Shown here: positions 56,040 to 63,285 of the stretch, in pieces
Layout: every line of letters starts with the position of its first letter
Numbering within the stretch: the stretch's first letter is position 1
NCBI GenBank assembly: GCA_002437815.1
Contig: DJRP01000025.1
Coordinates: 1 to 63,285 of the forward strand
From: Collinsella sp. UBA6357
GTDB lineage: Bacteria > Actinomycetota > Coriobacteriia > Coriobacteriales > Coriobacteriaceae
Length of the DNA stretch: 63,285 bases
Reading direction: 5' to 3'
Position numbers and translations under genes: made by a program
Notes under the pieces: model-generated
Told to the model about the DNA's origin: nothing
What the model saw: the letters and a program-made list of their open reading frames with translations, nothing else
Databases searched by the model: none

Positions 56040-57995
56040 ATGTCGGAAATGCGCGCGTACCAAGAGACCGAGCATACCGCGAATGAGGCCATGGCAGGTG
56101 ACGAGCAGGCCGAGGCCCGCCGTCGCGCGCTGTTTGAGCGAAACGAACGCGCCGAGGACGAGCGAGCCCGCGCGGAGGCGGAGCGTCTGCACGACGATGA
56201 CGATAGCGATGAGGACAACGAGCTCCCTCGCGACACCTGGGGTACCGTGAAACGCCTGTGGGCCGAGGCGCGTCCGCATCATTGGCGTTTCTACGTGGTG
56301 TTTGCGAGCGTGATTCTCTATACCGCCTTTAGCACCGCGGCACCCGCCTTTAGCGCCCGCGTGATCGATGAGCTGTGGGGGAGCATCCAGCGTGCCTTCG
56401 AAAAGGGGGAGGCTTTTAGTGTCACGTGGGAGCACGGAGGCAGAGCCATCGCTATCTACCTGGCCATTTGGATGGTAGCCTGCGCGTTCTATTCGTTGCA
56501 GAGCTACCTGATGTCCAGCGTTGCCGAACGGCTGAACCTCGACCTGCGCAACAAGATCGCGCAAAAGCTCAACCGGCTCCCGCTCGCCTATTTCGATGTG
56601 CATAAGCCCGGCGAGACGGTGAGTCGCGCGACCAACGATCTTGACAAGGTGTCGGAGAGCATGCAGCGCGGTCTGCTCACACTGCTCACTTCGATCGGTG
56701 GCATGGCGGGTGCCATTATCATGATGTGCGTCTACAGCGTGCCGCTGACACTCGTGTTTTTGGGCTTTTCGGCGGTATCGCTGCTGGCGACCAAGTGGTT
56801 TGCGGGCCGCACGCTTGCCGTGGCCGGCGAGAGGCAGGAGCTTGTCGCCCGCATGACGGCTTCGGTCGAGGAGGCTTATTCGGGGCGCCTGGTGATCCGC
56901 GCGTTCAACCGCGAGGAGGCTAGCTCGGCCGAGGTGCATGAGGCATCGGATGAGTTGGCGCAGGCGAGCTGCAAGGCGGATTTTCTGATCAATGCGGTTG
57001 GACCGGCCATCCGCTTTATCGGCCGTCTGTCGCAGATCGCGATCGCGATCATCGGCTGCGGCATGCTGGTGGCGGGCCGGATGACGGTTGGCGTGTTTCA
57101 GGCGTTTTTCCAGTACATCTACCAGGCTTCGGAGCCCATCACGCAGCTGTCGTTTACCGTGACGTCGTTGCAGAGCGCCCTGGCGAGCGTGGAGCGCGTG
57201 TTCGACCTGCTCGATGCGGACGAGATGGAGGCCGATGCCGACGAGGGGCAGGTACTGCCCGCGCGCATCGATGGACGGGTGGCTTTCGAGCACGTCAAGT
57301 TTGGCTATACGCCGGATAAGCCGCTCATGCGTGATGTGTCGTTTGCGGCGGAGCCGGGGCAGAAGATCGCCATCGTGGGCACGACGGGCGCGGGCAAGAC
57401 CACGCTCATCAATCTGCTCATGCGTTTCTATGAGGTTGATGGCGGGCGTATCTCGCTCGACGGGGTGGACACGCGGACGATGACGCGAGAAGAGTTGCGC
57501 AGCCGCTTTGGCATGGTGCTGCAGGACGCGTGGCTCTTTGACGGGACGATCGAGGAGAACATCGCCTATGGTTGCCCGGGCGCCACATATGACGAGGTGG
57601 TGGCTGCCGCCCGCGCCGCGCAGGTCGACTTCTTCGTGCGCACGATGCCGCAGGGCTACGCGACGCGCGTCGCCAATGATACCGAGAGCATCAGCCAAGG
57701 GCAGCGACAGCTGCTCACCATCGCACGCGTGCTCCTGAACAACCCCGCGATCCTCATTCTCGACGAGGCCACGTCGAGCGTGGACACGCGCACCGAGCTT
57801 GCAATCGGTCGCGCCATGGATGCACTCATGCGTGGACGGACGAGCTTTGTGATCGCGCACCGCCTCTCGACGATCGTCGATGCCGACTTGATTTTGGTCA
57901 TGGACCACGGCGACATCATCGAGCAGGGCACACACGAGGAGCTGCTCGCCGCCGGCGGCAGCTACGCGGACCTGTACCTGTCCCAGTTTGCCTAA
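56040..57995 (+). CDS. ABC exporter half-transporter 2 (heterodimeric multidrug type)
   Basis: This 651-residue partner subunit starts one base after the preceding stop, behind AAAGGGGG. A charged N-terminal extension of about 65 residues (EQAEARRRALFERNERAEDERARAEAERLHDDDD) precedes six helices. Its ATPase has Walker A GTTGAGKTT, 'VLQDAWLFDGTIEENIAYG', signature ISQGQRQLLTIAR (Q instead of the second G of SGGQ), Walker B 'ILILDEATSSVD' with catalytic Glu, and 'FVIAHRLSTI'. With half 1 it forms one consensus and one degenerate site. Likely an efflux pump under MarR control. Confidence 0.9.
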   Translation: MSEMRAYQETEHTANEAMAGDEQAEARRRALFERNERAEDERARAEAERLHDDDDSDEDNELPRDTWGTVKRLWAEARPHHWRFYVVFASVILYTAFSTAAPAFSARVIDELWGSIQRAFEKGEAFSVTWEHGGRAIAIYLAIWMVACAFYSLQSYLMSSVAERLNLDLRNKIAQKLNRLPLAYFDVHKPGETVSRATNDLDKVSESMQRGLLTLLTSIGGMAGAIIMMCVYSVPLTLVFLGFSAVSLLATKWFAGRTLAVAGERQELVARMTASVEEAYSGRLVIRAFNREEASSAEVHEASDELAQASCKADFLINAVGPAIRFIGRLSQIAIAIIGCGMLVAGRMTVGVFQAFFQYIYQASEPITQLSFTVTSLQSALASVERVFDLLDADEMEADADEGQVLPARIDGRVAFEHVKFGYTPDKPLMRDVSFAAEPGQKIAIVGTTGAGKTTLINLLMRFYEVDGGRISLDGVDTRTMTREELRSRFGMVLQDAWLFDGTIEENIAYGCPGATYDEVVAAARAAQVDFFVRTMPQGYATRVANDTESISQGQRQLLTIARVLLNNPAILILDEATSSVDTRTELAIGRAMDALMRGRTSFVIAHRLSTIVDADLILVMDHGDIIEQGTHEELLAAGGSYADLYLSQFA

Positions 57996-57996
57996 T

Positions 57997-58072
57997 TTAG
58001 GACGGGGTTGAGATTCGCATTTCGCATTCGGTGCGCAACGGATGCCAGATGCGAAAATCAGCCCCGTCCTAA
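57997..58072. terminator. Two-way terminator between ABC operon and cysE
   Basis: A 15-bp stem (57997-58011 with 58058-58072, one G-U pair) has inner TTCGCAT/ATGCGAA pairing. It lies between convergent genes and ends in CCTAAAA on the plus strand. Confidence 0.75.
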
Positions 58073-58074
58073 AA

Positions 58075-58770
58075 TCAGCTGAGATTTTCGATCAGGGCCT
58101 TGAGCTCGGCGACCTCGTGCTCGAGCTCGGCCACACGGCGGGCGTTCTCCTGGATGCTCTGGCGGTTGAGGGCCGATTGCTCGGCCGCGTCGTCGGGCAT
58201 GTACTCGCGGTGCTGCTTGGCGTCGAAGTTCTCCTCGAACACACGGCAGCCGTTGCGTTTGATGATGCGCCCCGGCACACCCACGACGGTGCAGTTATCG
58301 GGCACGTCCTTGACCACCACGGAGTTGCCGCCGATCTTGACGTTGTTGCCGATATGGATGTTGCCGAGCACCTTGGCACCCGTGCCCACCACGACGTTGT
58401 TGCCGAGCGTGGGGTGGCGCTTGCCGGTCTCGTTGCCGGTGCCGCCGAGCGTGACGCCCTGATAGAGGGTGCAGTTGTCGCCGACGATCGTGGTCTCGCC
58501 GATCACGACGCCCATGGCGTGGTCGATAAAGAAATGTTTGCCGATCTGCGCGGCCGGGTGGATCTCGACGCCCGTCATGTGGCGCGTGAGCTGCGAGAGC
58601 AGGCGGGCCAGGCTTTTGCAGCCGTGGTTCCACAACCAATGTTCGGGCACATGGTTCCACTTGGCGTGCAAGCCGGGGTAGGAAAGAAAGATGACGAGCC
58701 CGTTTTGCGCGGCGGGGTCTTCCGCCTTCACGTTGGCGATGTCCTCGCGAATGGTTGTGATAAAGCTCAT
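58075..58770 (-). CDS. cysE: Serine O-acetyltransferase
   Basis: The 231-residue left-handed beta-helix acetyltransferase makes O-acetylserine for cysteine synthesis. The compact N-terminal helical part is followed by 'GVEIHPAAQIGKHFFIDHAMGVVIGETTIVGDNCTLYQGVTLGGTGNETGKRHPTLGNNVVVGTGA', with the catalytic His/Asp. The last 25 residues (RRVAELEHEVAELKALIENLS) form a heptad-like coiled coil not usual for short CysE proteins. GGAGGGG supports the start at 58770. No cysK is adjacent. Confidence 0.93.
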   Translation of the reverse strand: MSFITTIREDIANVKAEDPAAQNGLVIFLSYPGLHAKWNHVPEHWLWNHGCKSLARLLSQLTRHMTGVEIHPAAQIGKHFFIDHAMGVVIGETTIVGDNCTLYQGVTLGGTGNETGKRHPTLGNNVVVGTGAKVLGNIHIGNNVKIGGNSVVVKDVPDNCTVVGVPGRIIKRNGCRVFEENFDAKQHREYMPDDAAEQSALNRQSIQENARRVAELEHEVAELKALIENLS

Positions 58771-58996
58771 CGGCTGCCCCTCCAGCATGCGCCCATGCGT
58801 GCAATGTCGTTAAGTATAGCGAATCACTAGGATTAAAAAAGGGGAGATGCTGCATCGGGGTAAAGCGTTCGATAATAAGCTACTGTTTTCGTGTCCGTCC
58901 CTTCGGCCGATTAAATCTTTACGCCTGCAGGATTTGTTTAACGATATTCGCGTATGGCAATTAAACTTGCAGATGCTGCAATAGGGAAGGAGCATT

Positions 58997-59981
58997 ATGT
59001 CCCAAAAAAATCGGGGGGGGGGCACTCGATAAAATAAAAGCCTCCAAACACAAGCTTGATGCCACCACGCGTGAGCAGAAGAAGCTTCTCAAGGAAGCTA
59101 AAAATGAATTGAGCGCAGTAACCAAGAAACACGAAAAGCAAATTAAGGAATGCCGGGACCAGATCGAGAAGGCTTGGGATGATGTCAGCGGGCACGTCAA
59201 AACGGTTGGCGGCATTGCTCTCTACGGTGATCAAATCATCGCGGATAAAAAGACCATTCCACTTTCTGTCGATATGGAAATCGAGGTTCATTCCGGCGGT
59301 AACGTTTATTCAGAGACGACCGTCAAGGGTGGCGGAACGAGCATTACGGGTGCCGTTATCGGGGGCGCGATCGCGGGCCCTGTCGGTGCGGTAGTCGGTG
59401 GACGCAAGGGCGTGAAGTCCAAATCGGAGGTTCAAGACGAGCGAAAGCTGTTCGTTTCAATCGTCTCGGGCGGGGATAGCGCTGTTGTGGAGCTTGATCC
59501 CAAATTTGAGCTTGATGCGCGTAAGCTGGTCGCAGAAGCCAAGTCGCAGGCCTCAACGCTGGAAGCTCGTAAGAGGACGGCAGACGAAAAGGTTGCCGAG
59601 CTTTCCGCTCGATTGCATGATCTTGAAGAGGATACCTCTGAGATTGATATGGCGAAGAAGCGGTGTGATGAGCAGGAACGTTTGACAGAAAAGGCAATCA
59701 AGGAGGCTAGGGCTGCTCACGAAGCGTTGAAAAACAGTTTCGATCCTCAGCAGATAACCGAGGAGAAGAAAGCGCGTCGTTCTGAGAGCGTTTCAAAAAC
59801 GCTCATGGTATGCGGGTTTGTGTTTGGCGCGTTATTTGCATTGCTGGGAATCAATGAGATGACCTCAGTTCCCGACGGCGCGGTCGCCGGGGTGATTCTG
59901 CTCTTGCTCGCCGATCTGTTACTGGTGAAGGCGACGAAGGCGTTGAGGGATCGCAAGGCTCTTGAGACGGACGGTGAATAG
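58997..59981 (+). CDS. Coiled-coil, glycine-zipper membrane protein; frame broken at a G10 tract
   Basis: An ATG at 58997 with GAAGGAG begins MSQKNRGGG, but the frame stops at 59030 after a run of ten G (59013-59022). With nine G it would read on as ALDKIKASKHKLDATTREQKKLL... into the long open frame that as given can start only at TTG 59109 (290 residues). That frame has a coiled-coil start, a glycine-rich segment (GGGTSITGAVIGGAIAGPVGAVVGG), a second coiled coil, and two C-terminal membrane helices. No known domain. Either phase-variable, mutated, or a homopolymer sequencing error. GC is lower than in neighbours. It lies 2 bp before the Ltp-like gene. Confidence 0.65.
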
Positions 59982-59983
59982 CG

Positions 59984-60961
59984 ATGGCAGATGAGAAGAA
60001 GCGCCCGGAAGAGGAAGAGCAATCGGAGGGCCAGTTCCAGGTGGGAACCCAGTCGGGTAACGATGAGGGCAAGCCTGGATTTAGTGAAAAAATCAAGGCC
60101 GCACGCATTGAAACCAAGGCGGGGCTTGCAGCGGCCGTGGCAATCGTTTTGTTTGGTGTCTTATTCGGCACGCATGTCCTCTGTTTACATCAATGGAGCG
60201 AGGCTACGTGCACGAAACCGTCAACATGTCGCATATGTGGGGCCACGCAGGGCAAGGCCCTCGGACATGAAATGGAGCCGGCGACCTGCACGAGCCCGGA
60301 GCATTGTGGCCGCTGCGATTATAAAAAGGGCAAAGCGCTCGGCCACAAATGGGTCGATGCAACTTGCACGGCGCCAAAGACCTGCTCGCGCTGCAAAAAG
60401 ACCGAAGGTTCGGCACTTGGTCACGAAGCTGGCGATTGGTCGATCACAAAAGAGGCGTCTTGTACCGAGGCGGGTTCTCGCGAAACCACGTGTAAGCGTT
60501 GTGGCCAGAAGCTTACCGAGACGATCGATAAGACTGCTCATCAGCCAGGTGACTGGCAGGTGACAAAAGAGTCGACAGTCAGCAGTACTGGACTAGTAAT
60601 TCCAGGGACTCGTGAGCAGAAGTGTGCGGTATGTGGTCAGACGCTGAACACCGAGTCTTACAGCATTTCGGTATCGGTGTCTCAGCAAAATGCCCTTGGG
60701 AAGGCGGCTTCCTATCTGCGTATGGGAGGTTTCTCCTATAACAGTTTGGTCGAGCAACTCGAGTTCGAAGGATTCTCACACGATGACTCTGTGTTCGCTG
60801 CCGACCATTGCGGTGCCGATTGGATGGATCAAGTTGAGCAGAAAGCTCGAAGCTATATGAAGTTCATGAGTTTCTCCCGTGCCGGCTTGGTTGAACAGCT
60901 CGAGTTCGAGGGCTTTACATCTGAGCAGGCAAATCACGGTGCCGATAGCGTTGGCCTGTAA
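59984..60961 (+). CDS. Membrane protein with cysteine repeats and two Ltp-like C-terminal domains
   Basis: The 325-residue protein has an acidic cytoplasmic start and one membrane helix (about 46-68). About five repeats with paired Cys follow, of the form W-x-ATCT-P-TC-x2-C-x-T-x-G-ALGH. Two tandem copies then come of 'A-SYLRMGGFSYNSLVEQLEFEGFSHDDSVFAADHCGADW' and 'A-SYMKFMSFSRAGLVEQLEFEGFTSEQANHGADSVGL'. The last pair resembles the Ltp_infection (host-surface lipoprotein) repeat found in the phage TP-J34 superinfection-exclusion protein. A role in phage exclusion is possible but unproven. It forms an operon with the coiled-coil gene. Confidence 0.75.
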   Translation: MADEKKRPEEEEQSEGQFQVGTQSGNDEGKPGFSEKIKAARIETKAGLAAAVAIVLFGVLFGTHVLCLHQWSEATCTKPSTCRICGATQGKALGHEMEPATCTSPEHCGRCDYKKGKALGHKWVDATCTAPKTCSRCKKTEGSALGHEAGDWSITKEASCTEAGSRETTCKRCGQKLTETIDKTAHQPGDWQVTKESTVSSTGLVIPGTREQKCAVCGQTLNTESYSISVSVSQQNALGKAASYLRMGGFSYNSLVEQLEFEGFSHDDSVFAADHCGADWMDQVEQKARSYMKFMSFSRAGLVEQLEFEGFTSEQANHGADSVGL

Positions 60962-60989
60962 CGCTTTTGTGCGAATATCAGGTAGTTTC

Positions 60990-61025
60990 GGCCGGGGCAT
61001 ATTATTTGTCTCGGCCTTTTCTTTT
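60990..61025 (+). terminator. Terminator after the Ltp-like gene
   Basis: GGCCGGG pairs with CTCGGCC (one G-U) across 13 nt, then TTTTCTTTT. Confidence 0.65.
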
Positions 61026-61084
61026 GGCGTGCGTAACGAGGTGATGAGCAGTAAAATTACGGTAAATCGACTGTAGGAGGAGTT

Positions 61085-61372
61085 ATGCCAGCCGTAGCGT
61101 CTTTATCGGAATTTAACCGTAACCAGAGTGCCGTGATCGATGCGCTGCATCAGACACAGCAGCCCATGTATCTCACGCGAAACGGCAGAGCGAGCGTGGT
61201 GGTTATGGATGCCGAGGCGTTTGATCGCGTCATGTCGCGCAAGGACGAAGCGCATCGGCTTGAAAAAGAAGTCTACGAGGGCTTGCTTCGCGGCTACCGC
61301 GATGCTCAGGAGGATAAAGTTTCTAACGCAAAGGATGCTCTCAAGCAGATTCGTGCATCGAAGGGCTGGTAG
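61085..61372 (+). CDS. Type II antitoxin, Phd/YefM family
   Basis: The 95-residue protein has the YefM/Phd N-terminal DNA-binding fold ('AVASLSEFNRNQSAVIDALHQTQQPMYLTRNGRASVVVMDAEAFDRVM') and a flexible, charged C-terminal helix that would wrap the toxin. AGGAGGAG precedes the ATG. It is separated by 2 nt from the toxin gene. GTAA/TTAC half-sites just upstream (61051-61066) could be the autoregulatory operator. Confidence 0.88.
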   Translation: MPAVASLSEFNRNQSAVIDALHQTQQPMYLTRNGRASVVVMDAEAFDRVMSRKDEAHRLEKEVYEGLLRGYRDAQEDKVSNAKDALKQIRASKGW

Positions 61373-61374
61373 GC

Positions 61375-61677
61375 ATGGCTTATGCTGTCCGCATGACCGA
61401 GTATGCACGCCTGTTTATCGAAAATAACGTGATGAGCGAATCGATGCTCGCGCGTTTTGACTGGGCGATCGAGATATTGGGAACGTTTCCCTCCTTTGGC
61501 CCTGCTTATGAGCCAGATTATCCTGCCGCCCGACCACCGTTTCCTTGCAGATATCTGCCGCTTTCGGATACGCCGTTTACGCTCTATTACATCAAAGACG
61601 ATGATACCGAGACGTTGACGATCATTGATGTTGAGTGGTCGGCCGGAGATCCAAGAAAAAGATTCTCGGCGTTATAG
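61375..61677 (+). CDS. Type II toxin, RelE/ParE superfamily
   Basis: The 100-residue protein has a RelE/ParE-like fold: an N-terminal helix pair ('MTEYARLFIENNVMSESMLARFDWAIEILGTFPSFG') and beta-strands ('FPCRYLPLSDTPFTLYYIKDDDTETLTIIDVEW'). It probably acts as an mRNA interferase or gyrase poison held in check by the upstream antitoxin. Basic catalytic residues are few (Arg near the strand start, a C-terminal RKRF), so the mechanism is uncertain. It ends the low-GC accessory patch. Confidence 0.8.
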   Translation: MAYAVRMTEYARLFIENNVMSESMLARFDWAIEILGTFPSFGPAYEPDYPAARPPFPCRYLPLSDTPFTLYYIKDDDTETLTIIDVEWSAGDPRKRFSAL

Positions 61678-61847
61678 GCGGAGGGTTAATGTCGGGCCAC
61701 TTCCATTTTGACTGCGCGACATCTGTCGTTTATGCAAAGTTGCTGGTAATGCGGTCAGGCTTTTATAAATGGGCGGACGGGGCCGGGCGGCACCCGTATA
61801 CTTCTCCTTTCGGGTGTGTCCGCGCCCGTTACTGAGAGGTTAACTTC

Positions 61848-62540
61848 ATGGGCTTTATCAACTTCATTCTCGAGCTGCTGCAGGATCCGCGCACGGCCAT
61901 CGCCAGCTGGATCGCCGCCGGTCCGGTCATGGCGTACGGTTGCGTGTTCCTAATCATCTTTATCGAGACGGGCGTGGTGTTCTTTCCGTTCTTGCCCGGC
62001 GACTCGCTGCTGTTCGCGAGCGGCTTCTTCGCGCACAACGGCGGTTTCAACATCGTGGCGCTGCTCGGCGTGGCGTGGGCGGCGGCCATCCTCGGCGATC
62101 AGTGCAACTTCATGATCGGTCACTTCTTTGGCAAGAAGATCATCGCTTCGGGCAAGGTCAAGGCCATGACGCCCGAACGCATCGCCAAGTCCGAGGCCTT
62201 CCTCGACAAGTGGGGACACCTGGCCATCTTCCTTGGACGCTTCTTCCCGTTCATTCGTACGTTCGTGCCGTTTATCGCCGGCATGGGCGGCATGCACTGG
62301 CGCAACTTTGTGATCTTCAACGTGCTGGGTGGCATCACCTGGTCGACGCTGTTCACCCTGCTGGGCTACTTCTTTGGTGGCATCCCGTTTGTGCAGGAGC
62401 ACTTTGAGCTGCTGATCATCGGTATCGTGGCCGTCTCGATCATCCCAACGGTCGTGGGGCTTATCAAGGCCAAGCTTGGCAAGAAGAAGACCGGCGAGTC
62501 CGAGGACGAGGCCGGCAAGGGCGGACGCCATTTCGCATAA
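61848..62540 (+). CDS. DedA-family membrane protein
   Basis: The 230-residue SNARE-associated/DedA protein has the family motifs 'FIETGVVFFPFLPGDSLLFASG' and 'FFPFIRTFVPFIAGMGGMHWRNF', about five helices, and a Lys/Glu-rich cytoplasmic tail. DedA proteins act as flippases for polyprenyl phosphate or other anionic lipids and support envelope homeostasis. GAGAGG precedes the ATG. The 170-bp leader contains a CACCCG/CGGGTG hairpin close to the gene. Confidence 0.9.
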   Translation: MGFINFILELLQDPRTAIASWIAAGPVMAYGCVFLIIFIETGVVFFPFLPGDSLLFASGFFAHNGGFNIVALLGVAWAAAILGDQCNFMIGHFFGKKIIASGKVKAMTPERIAKSEAFLDKWGHLAIFLGRFFPFIRTFVPFIAGMGGMHWRNFVIFNVLGGITWSTLFTLLGYFFGGIPFVQEHFELLIIGIVAVSIIPTVVGLIKAKLGKKKTGESEDEAGKGGRHFA

Positions 62541-62569
62541 GGCTGGCCAACCAAATATCTATCGTTCGG

Positions 62570-62602
62570 GGCGCTTTCGATATCGATCGGAAGCGCCTTT
62601 TC
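62570..62602 (+). terminator. Terminator after dedA
   Basis: GGCGCTTTCG pairs with CGGAAGCGCC (one G-U) across 8 nt and ends in TTTT. Confidence 0.8.
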
Positions 62603-62616
62603 CATTGCGTGAAATT

Positions 62617-62633
62617 ACTTTACTTAGTTAAAG
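62617..62633. promoter_or_regulatory. Operator-like site before ilvE, matching the amino-acid ABC site
   Basis: ACTTTACTTAGTTAAAG differs at two positions from the complement of 13996-14012. Both sit upstream of amino-acid genes. Confidence 0.5.
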
Positions 62634-62820
62634 AAAAGCGGTTCATCAATCTTGCAGAGGAGTAGAATCTCGGTCATGCGAATCGATGCGCCTTGATCGG
62701 TGCCGTCCGCGTGCCGCGCTCCGGCTCTACGCTCCGGGCAAGCGGCGTTGCGACACGGTCGGCACGCGCGAGTGTCGCGGGTTTGCGAGATTGGAACTCT
62801 TAAGCGTTAAGGAGCGACTT

Positions 62821-63285
62821 ATGACCGTCGAGAAGAAGGATCTGGACTGGGGCAACATCGGCTTCAGCTACATGCAGACCGACTACAGCTATGAGGCCCA
62901 TTGGAAGGATGGCGAGTGGGACGAGGGCGGTTTGACCTCCGACCACACCATGCATGTCTCCGAGTGCGGCGGCATCTTCCATTATTGCCAGGAGGTCTTC
63001 GAGGGCCTCAAGGCCTACACCACCGAGGACGGTAGCATCGTCTGCTTCCGCCCCGACATGAACGCCCAGCGCATGTACGACTCCGCGCAGCGCCTCGAGA
63101 TGCCGCCGTTCCCGGTGGATCGCTTTGTCGAGGCCGTCAAGCAGGTTGTCGCCGCCAACGCCGCCTGGGTTCCGCCCTTCGGCTCCGGTGCCACCCTGTA
63201 CGTGCGTCCGTTCATGATCGGTTCCGGCAACGTGATCGGCGTCGCTCCTGCGCCTGAGTACACGTTCCGCATCCTCGTGACCCCG
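62821..63285 (+). CDS. ilvE: Branched-chain amino acid aminotransferase, 5' part (cut by window end)
   Basis: 155 codons are present without a stop. The product 'DLDWGNIGFSYMQTDYSYEAHWKDGEWDEGGLT' and 'HVSECGGIFHYCQEVFEGLKAYTTEDGSIVCFRPDMNAQRMYDSAQRLEMP' is the standard start of the larger (about 350-residue) IlvE enzymes. These are fold-type IV PLP enzymes that transaminate Leu, Ile and Val. The PLP lysine lies beyond the window. AAGGAG supports the ATG at 62821. The 180-nt leader after the operator-like site is GC-rich; no T-box or leader peptide is evident. Confidence 0.92.
   Translation, partial: MTVEKKDLDWGNIGFSYMQTDYSYEAHWKDGEWDEGGLTSDHTMHVSECGGIFHYCQEVFEGLKAYTTEDGSIVCFRPDMNAQRMYDSAQRLEMPPFPVDRFVEAVKQVVAANAAWVPPFGSGATLYVRPFMIGSGNVIGVAPAPEYTFRILVTP

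Noticed and set aside
54314..57995. The ABC pair as exporter and processor of the double-glycine peptides
   Set aside because: Neither subunit has an N-terminal C39 peptidase domain, and the operon is under MarR with a different promoter type.
62634..62820. T-box or attenuator leader before ilvE
   Set aside because: No T-box sequence, specifier loop, leader peptide with repeated Leu/Ile/Val codons, or terminator was recognisable in this GC-rich stretch.

Overview
The window is high-GC DNA, gene-dense on both strands, and most consistent with a gut coriobacterium of the Collinsella type (Actinomycetota). This assignment is inference. It rests on actinobacterial GC and codon use combined with a Firmicute-like fermentative gene set (PTS with a LicT antiterminator, rhamnose catabolism, LarE, many MFS and amino-acid ABC transporters), twin-arginine lipoprotein signals, and general resemblance to Collinsella proteins. 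I saw no rRNA or tRNA gene, no CRISPR array, and no transposase or integrase. The right edge cuts a branched-chain aminotransferase gene.

Layout. 0.1-11 kb is mostly housekeeping: small heat-shock protein, WalJ/YycJ-type metallo-hydrolase, tilS-hpt-ftsH, an aminotransferase, a PHP phosphoesterase, a small zinc-ribbon protein with a double-glycine leader, and an RlmD/TrmA-type RNA methyltransferase. 11-16.5 kb holds a MacB-like ABC exporter and a complete polar amino-acid ABC importer. 16.9-22.7 kb holds an EF-G-like GTPase with degenerate G motifs, an SDR oxidoreductase, a secreted nuclease, LarE and a HAD phosphatase.

23.0-36.4 kb looks like an integrated L-rhamnose/rhamnoside locus. It contains rhaB, rhaD, a sugar MFS permease, an AraA/FucI-type isomerase where RhaA would be expected, and rhaM. 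A PTS EIIBC transporter follows, preceded by a LicT/BglG-type RNA antiterminator overlapping a terminator, then a cytoplasmic GH78 alpha-L-rhamnosidase, the LicT-type antiterminator itself and a LacI-family regulator. Three sites matching TGAANCGNTTCA and one near-match lie in front of rhaB, the PTS gene and lacI, which suggests one LacI regulon. A decayed LacI fragment and members of an intergenic inverted-repeat family sit between the two halves.

36.6-47 kb holds two paralogous drug/metabolite MFS carriers (one with an amidohydrolase, one divergent from a BglG/MtlR-type regulator), a DegV protein, and an amino-acid permease plus binding lipoprotein without an ATPase. 47.2-58.8 kb holds a second double-glycine-leader zinc-ribbon protein that shares a promoter-like element with the first, glmS, a GntR regulator, an NtrC-like ATPase without GAFTGA, a nitroreductase, a MarR-ABC-ABC operon and cysE.

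58.99-61.7 kb reads as lower in GC and accessory. It has a coiled-coil membrane protein whose frame is broken at a run of ten G, a membrane protein ending in two Ltp-like repeats (a family that includes phage superinfection-exclusion proteins), and a YefM/RelE-type toxin-antitoxin pair. DedA and ilvE follow. The strongest leads are the rhamnoside regulon with its RNA switch and modified EIIB, the paired double-glycine zinc-ribbon genes, and the poly-G/Ltp/TA island.
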